From assembly GCF_018614655.1 (NCBI RefSeq), contig NZ_JAGGOG010000006.1:62001-126000 (forward strand): DNA of 64,000 nt, written 5' to 3'. Positions 26,106-35,287 of this stretch are shown piece by piece (the stretch's first letter is position 1; every line of letters begins with the position of its first letter). The position numbers and the translations under genes are program-made. The stretch is from Pseudomonas fluorescens (GTDB taxonomy: Bacteria > Pseudomonadota > Gammaproteobacteria > Pseudomonadales > Pseudomonadaceae). Under the pieces are notes generated by a model, which had not been told where the DNA came from, searched no databases, and worked only from the letters and a program-made list of their open reading frames with translations.

Positions 26106-26813
26106 CTAAACCTCCCAGGCGAATGGATTAAACAGATAGCCCTTGCCCCAGATAGTCTTGATGCACACCGGCTCCCGAGGGTTGTCATTGAGTTTGCCGC
26201 GCAGCTTACTGATATACACGTCGACGCTGCGGTTGAGTCCGTCAAAGGCAATCCCGCGCATGCGGTTGAGGATGTCATCGCGGGAGAGGATTTTCCCGGC
26301 GCTGCCGGCCAGCAACCACAACAGCTCGAACTCCATGGTGGTCAAATCGATCTTCTCGTCCCCCAGGCTCACTACCCGGCAACTGCGGTCGATGGACAAC
26401 CGGCCAAACTCCAGGGAACCGCGCACCGTCGGTTCAGGCATCTGACGCCGCTGCAAGGCGCGCAGGCGTGCCAGCAACACGGGAGGCTTGATTGGCTTGA
26501 TCACATAGTCATCGGCACCGGACTCCAGGCCCAGGATATGGTCCAGGTCATCTTCCTTGGCAGTCAGGATCACGATGGGCGTATCGGAGACATTACGAAT
26601 CTCACGGCACACATGCAGACCACTCTGGCCGGGCAGCATCAGGTCGAGCACGACGATCTTGGGCTTGAACTCCAGAAAGGCGGCCAGCGCCAGATCGCCA
26701 CGGTGCACCGCCAACACGTCGAAACCATGCTGGGAAAGGAAATGTGCGATCAGCCCTGCCAGCTTCTGATCGTCCTCAACGAGCAAGACCTTGCCAAGAC
26801 CCAAGTTTTCCAT
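26106..26813 (-). CDS. parR: Two-component response regulator, OmpR family, ParR-like
   Basis: 235 residues. Receiver domain with VLLVEDDQKLAG, phosphorylation site in KIVVLDLMLPGQSG and the lysine in DDYVIKPIKPP. The C-terminal winged helix spans about 130-232 (DLTTMEFELLWLLAGSAGKILSRDDILNRM, NRSVDVYISKLRGKLNDNP, IKTIWGKGYLF). The stop directly abuts the ParS start. In P. aeruginosa ParR induces arnBCADTEF, mexXY and the neighbouring mip genes; the same target set here is an inference. GGGA lies five bases before the ATG. Confidence 0.86.
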   Translation of the reverse strand: MENLGLGKVLLVEDDQKLAGLIAHFLSQHGFDVLAVHRGDLALAAFLEFKPKIVVLDLMLPGQSGLHVCREIRNVSDTPIVILTAKEDDLDHILGLESGADDYVIKPIKPPVLLARLRALQRRQMPEPTVRGSLEFGRLSIDRSCRVVSLGDEKIDLTTMEFELLWLLAGSAGKILSRDDILNRMRGIAFDGLNRSVDVYISKLRGKLNDNPREPVCIKTIWGKGYLFNPFAWEV

Positions 26814-26993
26814 AAATTCCCAGTGTGCGAACGCGGATTGAAGTGTGCGTATTATAGGTGGCTGCGCGGGTAGTTAAGAGCCTATAGCCATCATTGAGCG
26901 CCGGGTTTCGACGAAGCTTCATGCTTTTAAGAGTTTTTAACAAATAGCCTGCAATCTTTAACGAGACATCGTCCGCAATTTACAGGGAGTTTT

Positions 26994-28193
26994 ATGCGCA
27001 AGGACTATCTGGCGTTCTTCGTGTCGCTGTTCCTGTCCCGGCTGGCGGATCAGATTCTGCTGTTCATCGTGCCGTTGGTCGTGTTTCAGACCACCAATAG
27101 CGTGTCCTGGGCGGGCCTGGCATTTTTTGTCGAGTCGCTGCCACGCTATCTGTCGTTCCCGGTCTGCGGGGCACTGTGCGACAAGTTCCCACCGGTGCGC
27201 ATCTTGCATATCAGCCAGGTGTACCGAGCGTTGGCCTGTGTCGTGGCCGTGGCGCTGTACGGCTTGTTTGACGGCATTTACTGGGTTGTCATCCTCTCGG
27301 CGCTCTGTGGCGTACTGACCACCCAGGGCATCATGGCCCGGGAAGTGCTGCTGCCGCATATTTTCCAGCAGTACAGCTATGCCAAGACCCTGTCCTACTC
27401 GCAAATCGCCGACCAGACCGGCCTGGTGCTGGGGCCACTGGTGGCGGCACTGATGCTGGAGGGCTGGGCCTGGCATTGGGTGCTGCTGGGGGTTTCCGGG
27501 CTGTTCCTGCTGGCAGATTTTGCGATGCGTATCTGGCAACGCAACACCCGCGTCAACCTGGAAACCTTCGAACAACATCCGGGGATCTGGCTGCAACCGT
27601 TGCGCATCGCCTTCGGGCATATCCGTAACCTGCCAGAGTTGAAGAAAGTCATCGTGCTGGCCGTCGGTGTCAACCTGATCATCGGCGTGACCCTGGCCAC
27701 TTCGGCCGCCATGGTCATTGGCCAATACGCCGCGAGCAAGGATGCTTATGCCGGGCTGCAAGCGGCCGGCGCGGTGGTGACGATCGCCATTCTGTTTTTC
27801 CTGGCACGCTCTACCCTGCCCTTGAGGGTGCTGGGCGGCGTGTCTTATTCAATGATTGCAGTGGGCGCACTGATCACCGCCATCAGCCCGAACCTGTGGG
27901 CTTACACCGTCGGCTTCTTGCTGGTGACCGGTTTCGACAAGATGTTCAACGTGTATATACGCAGCGTCCGTCAGCGGGTGATCCCGGCCCGGGATTTTGG
28001 CAAAACCGTCGGGGTGCTGACCTTGCTCAACAATCTGTCCCAACCCTTGGCGGGCTTATTGATTGCGCTACTGGCGGCGCCGCTGGGAGCGCAGACGGTG
28101 ATCCTGTTGTTGACCGGGATCACCGCACTGATCGGCGTTGGTGTGGCGTCAGGCTGGCACGCCGCTGTGAAAACGGAACTCGATGTCAGGTGA
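26994..28193 (+). CDS. MFS transporter
   Basis: 399 residues with about twelve helices. The start MRKDYLAFFVSLFLSRLADQILLFIVPLVVFQTTNS resembles MFS carriers of the EntS/BacE type, with a cytoplasmic loop GALCDKFPPVRILHISQV after helix 2. Substrate unknown: efflux is plausible, as in the siderophore or antibiotic exporters of this shape. AGGGAGTTTT precedes the ATG. The 3' end overlaps miaE by 45 bases on the opposite strand. Confidence 0.82.
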   Translation: MRKDYLAFFVSLFLSRLADQILLFIVPLVVFQTTNSVSWAGLAFFVESLPRYLSFPVCGALCDKFPPVRILHISQVYRALACVVAVALYGLFDGIYWVVILSALCGVLTTQGIMAREVLLPHIFQQYSYAKTLSYSQIADQTGLVLGPLVAALMLEGWAWHWVLLGVSGLFLLADFAMRIWQRNTRVNLETFEQHPGIWLQPLRIAFGHIRNLPELKKVIVLAVGVNLIIGVTLATSAAMVIGQYAASKDAYAGLQAAGAVVTIAILFFLARSTLPLRVLGGVSYSMIAVGALITAISPNLWAYTVGFLLVTGFDKMFNVYIRSVRQRVIPARDFGKTVGVLTLLNNLSQPLAGLLIALLAAPLGAQTVILLLTGITALIGVGVASGWHAAVKTELDVR

Positions 28194-28751
28194 TTCGATC
28201 AGTTCCTGCTCGGCCGCGCGTACCCGGTCGATCACCTGGGCAATGTCCTTGGCGTCGCCATACAGATACGCCAGTTTCAAATAACCCTGGAAATGCCGTG
28301 CCTCGCTTTTCAACAGACCAAAGTAGAACTTGCCGAGTTCTTCGTCCAAATGCGGCACCAGTGCTTCGAAACGCTCGCAACTGCGGGCTTCGATAATCGC
28401 GCCGACCACCAGGGTATCCACCAGTTTGACCGGTTCATGGCTACGCACCACTTTGCGCAAACCGGAGGCATACCGACTGGCCGATAGCTGGCGCAACTCG
28501 ATCTTGCGCTTTTTCATCAGGCGCATGACTTGCTCGTGATGCACCAACTCTTCCCGGGCCAGACGCGACATCAGATTGATCAAGTCAACGTGGGAGTGAT
28601 ATTTGGCGATCAGGCTCAAGGCCGTGCTGGCGGCCTTGAATTCACAGTTCTTGTGGTCGATCAGCAGGGTTTCCTGATCGGCCAATGCGGCCTGGACCCA
28701 GCCGTCTGGCGTGCGGCAGCCGAGGAATTCATGAATTTGGGGCAGGTTCAT
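28149..28751 (-). CDS. miaE: tRNA-(ms2io6A37) hydroxylase MiaE
   Basis: 200 residues, usual MiaE length. The diiron ligands are recognisable: FKAASTALSLIAKYHSHVDLINLMSRLAREELVHHEQV gives Glu and ExxH, and GAIIEARSCERFEAL plus LLKSEARHFQGYL give the second set. It hydroxylates the isopentenyl group of ms2i6A at tRNA position 37 using O2. It ends within the MFS coding region on the other strand (45-base convergent overlap). Confidence 0.92.
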   Translation of the reverse strand: MNLPQIHEFLGCRTPDGWVQAALADQETLLIDHKNCEFKAASTALSLIAKYHSHVDLINLMSRLAREELVHHEQVMRLMKKRKIELRQLSASRYASGLRKVVRSHEPVKLVDTLVVGAIIEARSCERFEALVPHLDEELGKFYFGLLKSEARHFQGYLKLAYLYGDAKDIAQVIDRVRAAEQELIESPDIEFRFHSGVPA

Positions 28752-28939
28752 CGGGTCACTTCCGGCACAACGGCAAAGGTCAAGAACATGAGGCTCACGG
28801 ATAAAGGTTCACAGCGAAGGGCGCCGATTATACCGACCGCGCCACAGACCACCACCCACAGGCCTTGATGCACGTCAGCATGACGTCTGGCGAGCAGCAA
28901 CTATAGTTGTTCCAGACCCCTTTTCCGGAGATCCCGACC

Positions 28940-29803
28940 ATGCAAGCCATCCGCAGCATCCTGGTGATTATCGAGCCCGAGCATTCGGAGAGCCTGGCCC
29001 TCAAGCGCGCCAAGCTGATCGCTGGCGTGACCGGCGCGCACCTGCACTTGCTGGTCTGCGATAAAAAGCATGAGCATTCGCAAATGTTGAGGGACCTCAA
29101 GGACGAGTTAACCGCCGGCGGCTACAGCGTCACCACCGAGCAGGCCTGGAATGACAGCTTGCATGAAACCATCATCGACGTGCAGCAGGCCGAAGGCTGT
29201 GGCCTGGTGATCAAACAGCACCTCCCCGACAGCCCGCTGAAAAAGGCCTTGCTGACGCCGGCCGACTGGAAGCTGATGCGTTACTGCCCGACTCCGGTGT
29301 TGCTGGTCAAGACCGCCACACCCTGGGCCGGCGGCGTCATCCTGGCGGCCATCGACGTGGGCAACACCGACAGCGAACACCAAGCGCTGCACAACACCAT
29401 CGTCGACCACGGCTTCGATATCGCCAGGCTGGCCAAGGCCTCGCTACATGTGATCAGCGCCCATCCGTCGCCGATGCTCTCGGCCGCCGACCCGGTGCTC
29501 CAACTCAAGGAAACCATCGAAGCCGGCTACCGCGAGCAGTGCAAGGCGTTCCAGGCCGAGTTCGATATCGATGACCCCCACCTGCATATCGAAGAAGGCC
29601 CGGCGGATGTGCTGATCCCCCATGCTGCGCATAAATGGCAAGCGGCGGTAACGATCATCGGTACCGTGGCGCGCACCGGGCTCTCGGGGGCATTGATCGG
29701 CAATACCGCGGAAGTGGTGCTAGATGCGTTGGAAAGTGATGTGCTGGTACTTAAACCCCAGGAACTGATGGATCACCTCGAGGAACTGGTCACCAAACCC
29801 TGA
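28940..29803 (+). CDS. Universal stress protein, tandem-domain (UspE-like)
   Basis: 287 residues from the ATG at 28940 (CGGAGATCCCGACC upstream; the frame runs further 5' without support). Two Usp domains: RSILVIIEPEHSESLALKRAKLIAGVTGAHLHLLVCD and, after ~145 residues, GVILAAIDVGN...SEHQALHNTIVDHGFDIARLAKASLHVISAHPSP. The second domain ends with the nucleotide-loop-like IIGTVARTGLSGALIGNTAEVVLDALESDVLVLKP. Double Usp proteins are stress-induced, cytoplasmic, and in E. coli affect motility and DNA damage survival. The exact role is not determinable here. Confidence 0.88.
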   Translation: MQAIRSILVIIEPEHSESLALKRAKLIAGVTGAHLHLLVCDKKHEHSQMLRDLKDELTAGGYSVTTEQAWNDSLHETIIDVQQAEGCGLVIKQHLPDSPLKKALLTPADWKLMRYCPTPVLLVKTATPWAGGVILAAIDVGNTDSEHQALHNTIVDHGFDIARLAKASLHVISAHPSPMLSAADPVLQLKETIEAGYREQCKAFQAEFDIDDPHLHIEEGPADVLIPHAAHKWQAAVTIIGTVARTGLSGALIGNTAEVVLDALESDVLVLKPQELMDHLEELVTKP

Positions 29804-29829
29804 TCGACCAACCGCTGAAGATCCACGCT

Positions 29830-29931
29830 TGTAGCCGCTGCCGAGGCACGAGGCTGCGATGCATGTCCGCAGGACCGCCCTTGGGGCCGCTACGCAGCCC
29901 GTCGCAGCCTCGTGCCTCGGCCGCGGCTACA
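29830..29931. repeat. REP-like inverted repeat, family A
   Basis: The arms are TTGTAGCCGCTGCCGAGGCA and TGCCTCGGCCGCGGCTACAA with a GC-rich centre, lying between the convergent universal stress and DUF1289 genes. A family B fragment (GCTCCCACATTTTGATCTG) follows at about 29950. Confidence 0.75.
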
Positions 29932-29975
29932 ACTGCCTTCGCAAGCGCCAGCTCCCACATTTTGATCTGCGCCAG

Positions 29976-30446
29976 TCAGTACCCCAGCGCATCTTTAAGA
30001 AAGCCTGGCGCGATATAGCGCTGGTAGTGGGCTTCGGAGAGGATGAAGAACTCCCGATCAATGGCATCGCGCAGTTCCGGCAGGCTCCAGTCGCGAAACT
30101 CCGGCATCAGCACCATGCCGTAGGCCTCCAGGTTAGTGATGACCCGTGCCCCACGGGCAATCAACTGGTAGGCCCAGCAGTATTCGGACTGATGAGGCAC
30201 GAAGCGGACTTTTCGCTGTTCCAGTTGCCAGCGCAGCCTTTTCGGGTCGAACACTTCCAATTTGCCGGCCATCACTTGCACCAGCAGTTGCTCGAGCCTG
30301 AGCCACACCGCGCGCTTTTCTTCCTCGTTGTAACCGTTCCACTGGATCACTTCATGGTGAAAGCGCTTGCAACCCCGGCACACGAGGTCGCCGTAGACCG
30401 TGGAACACAGGCCGACGCAGGGGGTCTTGATGGTTTGGTTGGACAT
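29976..30446 (-). CDS. DUF1289 domain protein
   Basis: 156 residues from the ATG at 30446; an extension to 30479 adds hydrophobic residues without a ribosome-binding site. The N-terminal DUF1289 motif holds four cysteines: TPCVGLCSTVYGDLVCRGCKRFHHEVIQWNGYNEEEKRAVWLRLEQLL. This is a predicted metal- or Fe-S-binding module. The remainder (FVPHQSEYCWAYQLIARGARVITNLEAYGMVLMPEF) is seen in long pseudomonad members. Function unknown. Confidence 0.8.
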   Translation of the reverse strand: MSNQTIKTPCVGLCSTVYGDLVCRGCKRFHHEVIQWNGYNEEEKRAVWLRLEQLLVQVMAGKLEVFDPKRLRWQLEQRKVRFVPHQSEYCWAYQLIARGARVITNLEAYGMVLMPEFRDWSLPELRDAIDREFFILSEAHYQRYIAPGFLKDALGY

Positions 30447-30838
30447 GGGCAACAACGCGCCAATCAGAAACAGTTGCACATATTAGCCCTTTGTCTAAGG
30501 TTCATCACCCCGCAAACTTGGCGCGGTAACTTACGTTTAGAAATTTTTTGCCGTAGAATCACCCGGCCTTGTAAGGCGCCAATAATCCATTGGAAGCTGT
30601 TTTCAAAGCGTCACGAGCACAGTCGTTCCTTCAGAGCGGTGTTGGCGACGGTTATTTACCCCATAAATAGCCAGCGCCAACCCTCATCAGCTCCGTTCTG
30701 CAGGCGTAAAACTTTGAAAGCAGCTTCTGTGAGAAATGCCGGCAGCGCTGGCTCTACGGCCCAAAAAGCCCCCGAGCGCATGCGTGCCGTGCATGTCTGG
30801 ATGAGCGTCCCGTGGGACCACTGATGAGGGTAATAACT
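30447..30838 (+). promoter_or_regulatory. acnB upstream region with a long hairpin in the leader
   Basis: There is no gene in this 392-base gap. TAGAAT at 30554-30559 is a -10 candidate with no good -35. At 30641-30681 the sequence folds into one long hairpin: GTTGGCG pairs with CGCCAAC, a short internal loop follows, then GTTATTTA pairs with TAAATAGC, closed by a CCCCA loop. A start near 30566 would give an untranslated leader of ~270 bases, long enough to carry regulation. acnB is iron- and PrrF sRNA-responsive in P. aeruginosa; whether this hairpin matters for that is unknown. Confidence 0.5.
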
Positions 30839-33439
30839 GTGCTTGAAGCCTACCGCAAACATATCGAAGAGCGTGCAGCCCTGGGTATCGTTCCCCAGCC
30901 GCTTAACGCCGAACAAACTGCAGGCCTGGTCGAGCTGCTGAAAAATCCCCCGGCTGGCGAAGAAACTTTCCTCGTTGACCTGATCACCAACCGCATTCCA
31001 CCAGGCGTTGACGAGGCTGCCTACGTCAAGGCCGGTTTCCTGTCTGCCCTGGCCAAGGGCGAAGCCACTTCCCCCCTGATCGACAAAAAGCGCGCGGTTG
31101 AACTGCTTGGCACCATGCAAGGCGGCTACAACATCGTGACCCTGGTCGACCTGCTCGACGACGCGACCCTGGCACCGGTTGCCGCGGCGCAGCTCAAGCA
31201 CACCCTGCTGATGTTCGATGCGTTCCACGACGTCGCGGAAAAAGCCAAGAACGGCAACCAGCACGCCAAAGACGTGATCCAGTCCTGGGCTGACGGCGAG
31301 TGGTTCAAGAACCGCCCGACCCTGGCCGACAAGATCAGCCTGCGCGTGTTCAAGGTCACCGGCGAAACCAACACCGACGACCTGTCCCCTGCCCCGGATG
31401 CCTGGTCCCGTCCTGACATCCCGCTGCACGCCCTGGCCATGCTGAAAATGGCCCGTGAAGGCATCGTGCCTGACGTCCAAGGCGTCACCGGCCCGATGAA
31501 GCAGATCGAAGAAATGCGCGGCCAAGGCTTCCCGATCGCCTACGTCGGTGACGTGGTCGGTACCGGTTCGTCGCGTAAATCGGCCACCAACTCGGTGCTG
31601 TGGTTCTTCGGCGACGACGTGCCTTACGTGCCGAACAAGCGCGCTGGCGGCTTCTGCTTCGGCAGCAAGATCGCTCCCATCTTCTACAACACCATGGAAG
31701 ATGCCGGCGCACTGCCAATCGAATTCGACGTCACCAACATGAACATGGGCGACGTGATCGACCTGTACCCGCATGCTGGCAAAGTCACCAAGCACAACAG
31801 CGATGAAGTCCTGACCACCTTCGAAATGAAGACTCCGGTGCTGTTGGACGAAGTCCGTGCTGGCGGCCGTATCCCGCTGATCATCGGCCGTGGCCTGACA
31901 GAAAAGGCTCGCGTTGAGCTGGGTCTGCCACCTTCGACCCTGTTCAAGCTGCCTGAGCCTCCGGCTGAAAGCGACAAGGGTTACACCCTGGCGCAGAAAA
32001 TGGTCGGCAAGGCATGCGGCGTGGCTGGCGTTCGTCCAGGCACCTACTGCGAACCGAAGATGACCACCGTCGGCTCCCAGGACACCACCGGTCCTATGAC
32101 CCGTGATGAACTCAAAGACCTGGCGTGCCTGGGCTTCTCCACCGATCTGGTAATGCAGTCGTTCTGCCACACCGCGGCCTATCCAAAGCCGATCGACGTG
32201 ACGACCCACCACACCCTGCCTGACTTCATCATGACCCGTGGCGGCGTATCGCTGCGCCCGGGCGACGGCATCATCCACAGCTGGCTGAACCGCATGCTGC
32301 TGCCGGACACCGTCGGTACCGGTGGTGACTCCCACACCCGTTTCCCGATGGGCATCTCGTTCCCGGCCGGTTCCGGCCTGGTAGCGTTTGCCGCCGCCAC
32401 GGGTGTTATGCCGCTGGACATGCCGGAATCGATCCTGGTGCGCTTCAAAGGCGAAATGCAACCCGGCATCACCCTGCGTGACCTGGTTCATGCCATTCCT
32501 TACTACGCGATCCAGGCTGGCCTGTTGACCGTAGAGAAGAAAGGCAAGAAAAACGCCTTCTCCGGCCGCATCCTGGAAATCGAAGGCCTGGACAACCTGA
32601 GCATCGAACAGGCTTTCGAACTGTCCGACGCCTCGGCCGAACGTTCGGCTGCCGGTTGCACCATCAAGCTGTCGAAAGAGTCGATCACCGAGTACCTGAA
32701 CTCCAACATCACCCTGCTGCGCTGGATGATCGGCGAAGGCTACGGCGATGCGCGTACCCTGGAACGTCGCGCCCAAGCGATGGAAGCCTGGGTAGCCAAC
32801 CCGGAGCTGATGGTGGCCGATGCCGACGCCGAGTACGCCGAAATCATCGAGATCGACCTGGCCGACATCAAGGAGCCTGTGCTCTGCGCGCCAAACGATC
32901 CGGACGACGCCCGTCTGCTGTCTTCGGTACAAGGCGAGAAGATCGACGAAGTGTTCATCGGTTCGTGCATGACCAACATCGGTCACTTCCGCGCTGCCGG
33001 TAAGCTGCTGGAGCAGGTCAAGGGTCAACTGCCAACCCGTCTGTGGCTGTCGCCGCCGACCAAGATGGACGCTCACCAGTTGACCGAAGAAGGCTACTAC
33101 GGCATCTACGGCAAGGCTGGCGCGCGCATGGAAATGCCGGGCTGCTCGCTGTGCATGGGTAACCAGGCACGCGTTGAACCGAACTCCACCGTGGTGTCGA
33201 CGTCGACGCGTAACTTCCCGAACCGTCTGGGTGACGGCGCGAACGTCTACCTGGCTTCGGCTGAGCTGGCGTCGGTTGCGTCGATCCTGGGTCGCCTGCC
33301 GACCGTCGAGGAGTACATGGCCTACGCGAAGGAAATCAACACCATGGCCAGCGATGTGTATCGCTACCTGAGTTTTGACCAGATCGCCGAGTTCCGTGAA
33401 GCTGCTGCAAACGCCAACATTCCGGTGGTTCAAGCCTAA
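30839..33439 (+). CDS. acnB: Aconitate hydratase B
   Basis: 866 residues from a GTG at 30839. The alignment-like start [67 protein letters not shown] is the AcnB N-terminus, and GAGGGT lies nine bases upstream. The ATG at 30812 would add nine non-family residues. The order is HEAT-like domain, swivelling domain 4, linker, then the three Fe-S domains. The 4Fe-4S ligands are in the [16 protein letters not shown] cysteine and the CSLCMGNQ pair; [50 protein letters not shown] is also conserved. TCA-cycle citrate to isocitrate; AcnB may also catalyse 2-methylaconitate chemistry. An intrinsic terminator follows. Confidence 0.96.
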   Translation: MLEAYRKHIEERAALGIVPQPLNAEQTAGLVELLKNPPAGEETFLVDLITNRIPPGVDEAAYVKAGFLSALAKGEATSPLIDKKRAVELLGTMQGGYNIVTLVDLLDDATLAPVAAAQLKHTLLMFDAFHDVAEKAKNGNQHAKDVIQSWADGEWFKNRPTLADKISLRVFKVTGETNTDDLSPAPDAWSRPDIPLHALAMLKMAREGIVPDVQGVTGPMKQIEEMRGQGFPIAYVGDVVGTGSSRKSATNSVLWFFGDDVPYVPNKRAGGFCFGSKIAPIFYNTMEDAGALPIEFDVTNMNMGDVIDLYPHAGKVTKHNSDEVLTTFEMKTPVLLDEVRAGGRIPLIIGRGLTEKARVELGLPPSTLFKLPEPPAESDKGYTLAQKMVGKACGVAGVRPGTYCEPKMTTVGSQDTTGPMTRDELKDLACLGFSTDLVMQSFCHTAAYPKPIDVTTHHTLPDFIMTRGGVSLRPGDGIIHSWLNRMLLPDTVGTGGDSHTRFPMGISFPAGSGLVAFAAATGVMPLDMPESILVRFKGEMQPGITLRDLVHAIPYYAIQAGLLTVEKKGKKNAFSGRILEIEGLDNLSIEQAFELSDASAERSAAGCTIKLSKESITEYLNSNITLLRWMIGEGYGDARTLERRAQAMEAWVANPELMVADADAEYAEIIEIDLADIKEPVLCAPNDPDDARLLSSVQGEKIDEVFIGSCMTNIGHFRAAGKLLEQVKGQLPTRLWLSPPTKMDAHQLTEEGYYGIYGKAGARMEMPGCSLCMGNQARVEPNSTVVSTSTRNFPNRLGDGANVYLASAELASVASILGRLPTVEEYMAYAKEINTMASDVYRYLSFDQIAEFREAAANANIPVVQA

Positions 33440-33459
33440 GGTTCTGTTGATGTAGAAGG

Positions 33460-33492
33460 CGCCGCGTATCGCAAGGTACGCGGCGTTTTTTT
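33460..33492 (+). terminator. Intrinsic terminator of acnB
   Basis: CGCCGCGTA at 33460-33468 pairs with TACGCGGCG at 33477-33485 (nine base pairs, loop TCGCAAGG), followed directly by seven T. Confidence 0.9.
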
Positions 33493-33649
33493 ATGCCTGG
33501 GAGAAGGTTGTTGCGTGCTTCGGGGCCTGTTGTGGCATAGGGATCTCTGGGTCTTTTTAATGTTTGGGATTGGGGGGCATATCCGTTGCTGCGGTCACGG
33601 ATATATACCCCAACGCAGCCAAGCCCCGCGACACTAATCTCACAGACAT

Positions 33650-33684
33650 AAAAAAAGGCCAACCCACCATGCGGATTGGCCTTC
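33650..33684 (-). terminator. Intrinsic terminator of the HAAAP permease gene
   Basis: On the minus strand AAGGCCAATCC (33673-33683) pairs with GGTTGGCCTT (33655-33664) and is followed by a T run (A run at 33650-33656 on the plus strand). It lies 25 bases past the permease stop. Confidence 0.8.
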
Positions 33685-33708
33685 ATCATTTCATCGACCC
33701 GGCAAGCA

Positions 33709-34986
33709 TCACGCTACAAACGAATACACCAACGCCGTAATCGCCACCAACCCCACCGCCGTGACAAACACATTGGACGCCTGCCCACGGTACTTGGCCA
33801 TGGCCGGCACCTTGCGAATGGCGTACATCGGCATCAGAAACAGGATCGACGCAATGATCGGCCCGCCCAGGGTCTCGATCATCCCCAGGATGCTCGGGTT
33901 GAGTGTGGCAACGATCCAGCACACCACCAGCATGAAGGCCGCCGTCATACGGTCCAGAGCCTTGGGCCCAGGACGGCGACCGCTCTTGACGATCAAGCCC
34001 TTGAGGCCTTCGCTGGCACCGATGTAGTGGCCCAGGAACGACTTGGCAATGGCCACAAACGCGATCAACGGCGCAGCAAAAGCGATGGTCGGGTTGCTGA
34101 AGTGGTTGGCCAGGTACGACAGGATCGACAGGTTCTGCGCCTTGGCTTCTGCCAATTGCGCCGGCGACAGGGTCAGCACGCAACTGAAGACGAAGAACAG
34201 CACCATCGCCACCATCAGCAGGTGGGCGCGGGACAGGATCTGCGAGCTGCGCTCCTCGGCGTGATCGCCATACCGACGCTTCTGGTCAACCGCAAAGGCC
34301 GAGATGATCGGCGAGTGGTTGAACGAGAACACCATCACCGGGATCGCCAGCCACAGGGTGTGCAGCAACGCCGACGGTTCCGGCAGTGTGCTGGCGGTGC
34401 TGAGGATGCCGCCGTTCCAGTGAGGAACCAGGAACACTGCCAGGAACAGCAAGGCGACGATAAACGGATACACCATCAGGCTCATAGCCTTGACGATCAC
34501 CTGCTCGCCGCAGCGCACCACGGCCAACAGGCCGAGGATCAGCACAAACGACAGAACCGCCCGTGGCGGTGGTGTGATGTGCAGTTGGTGTTCGAGGAAG
34601 CTGCCGACGGTGTTGGTCAGGGCGACACTGTAGATCAGCAGGATCGGGAAGATCGCAAAGAAGTACAGCAAGGTGATCAACGCACCGGCCTTGATCCCGA
34701 AATGCTCTTCGACCACTTCGGTGATGTCCGAACCTTCACGGCCCGAGAGTACGAAGCGGGTCAGGCCACGGTGCGCATAGAACGTCATCGGGAAGGCCAG
34801 GACCGCCAGTACCAATAGCGGCCAGAAGCCGCCCAGGCCGGCATTGATGGGCAGAAACAAGGTACCGGCGCCGATGGCCGTGCCAAACAGGCCAAGCATC
34901 CAGGTGGTGTCCTGGCGGCTCCAGCTTGTGAGCGTTGCAGGTGTCGTTGCGTAGCGTTCGTCGACGCTATTGGCCTGATCATTCAT
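33709..34986 (-). CDS. HAAAP family serine/threonine permease, SdaC-like
   Basis: 425 residues from the ATG at 34986. About eleven helices: TTWMLGLFGTAIGAGTLFLPINAGLGGFWPLLVLAVLAFPMTFYAHRGLTRFVLSG is the hallmark HAAAP N-terminal region (as in SdaC/TdcC), and GHYIGASEGLKGLIVKSG occurs near the C-terminus. This is an inner-membrane proton symporter family for serine, threonine or aromatic amino acids; similarity to the SdaC/TdcC branch favours serine or threonine. GGAG precedes the start by about ten bases. The divergent side carries a leader peptide made largely of threonine codons, a suggestive link. Confidence 0.87.
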   Translation of the reverse strand: MNDQANSVDERYATTPATLTSWSRQDTTWMLGLFGTAIGAGTLFLPINAGLGGFWPLLVLAVLAFPMTFYAHRGLTRFVLSGREGSDITEVVEEHFGIKAGALITLLYFFAIFPILLIYSVALTNTVGSFLEHQLHITPPPRAVLSFVLILGLLAVVRCGEQVIVKAMSLMVYPFIVALLFLAVFLVPHWNGGILSTASTLPEPSALLHTLWLAIPVMVFSFNHSPIISAFAVDQKRRYGDHAEERSSQILSRAHLLMVAMVLFFVFSCVLTLSPAQLAEAKAQNLSILSYLANHFSNPTIAFAAPLIAFVAIAKSFLGHYIGASEGLKGLIVKSGRRPGPKALDRMTAAFMLVVCWIVATLNPSILGMIETLGGPIIASILFLMPMYAIRKVPAMAKYRGQASNVFVTAVGLVAITALVYSFVA

Positions 34987-35161
34987 CCGGTCGGATCTCC
35001 GCATTCCGGTTCATTGCCACACAGTGGGGGCGGGTCGGAAAAGTCCGATAGACAGCGCCCTCACCGTAACAGGGGCGCGATTGTCCGGGATTCGCTTGAA
35101 TAAGCAAAGACTTAGCTGAGGAATGGTTGTGCGGTGCAGGTACTCAAAAGTGGCTGGCACG

Positions 35162-35191
35162 TTGACAGTACCGAGCCAGACCAAGCATGAT
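35162..35191 (+). promoter_or_regulatory. Candidate promoter of the leader-attenuator unit
   Basis: A perfect -35 TTGACA at 35162-35167, an 18-base spacer and CATGAT at 35186-35191 (four of six to TATAAT). The expected start falls at about 35197-35198, that is on the A of the leader ATG, so the leader peptide would be translated from a leaderless mRNA. Confidence 0.5.
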
Positions 35192-35197
35192 CGGCCC

Positions 35198-35287
35198 ATG
35201 AACATTCTTCAGCTTGCCCTCACCCGTACCACCACCACGACCGCTTCTGGCGGGTCGTGTGGTGGTTGTGTGTGGCGCTTGAGCTAA
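35198..35287 (+). CDS. Putative threonine-rich leader peptide, 29 residues
   Basis: A 29-codon frame from the ATG at 35198 to the TAA at 35285-35287. Codons 9-15 read LTRTTTTT-like: Thr-Arg-Thr-Thr-Thr-Thr-Thr (ACC CGT ACC ACC ACC ACG ACC), six Thr codons in seven positions, then Ala-Ser-Gly-Gly and a Cys/Gly-rich tail with one Trp. No Shine-Dalgarno sequence precedes it; the promoter candidate puts the transcript start at the ATG. The Thr codons form the 5' arm of a hairpin, and an intrinsic terminator follows before the next gene. This is the layout of amino-acid biosynthetic leader peptides such as ThrL. Too short to prove by coding statistics. Confidence 0.5.
   Translation: MNILQLALTRTTTTTASGGSCGGCVWRLS

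Noticed and set aside
30656..33433. A 925-codon minus-strand frame over acnB
   Set aside because: Same cause: it mirrors acnB codon use and its translation (His/Gln/Arg/Val-rich) resembles no protein.
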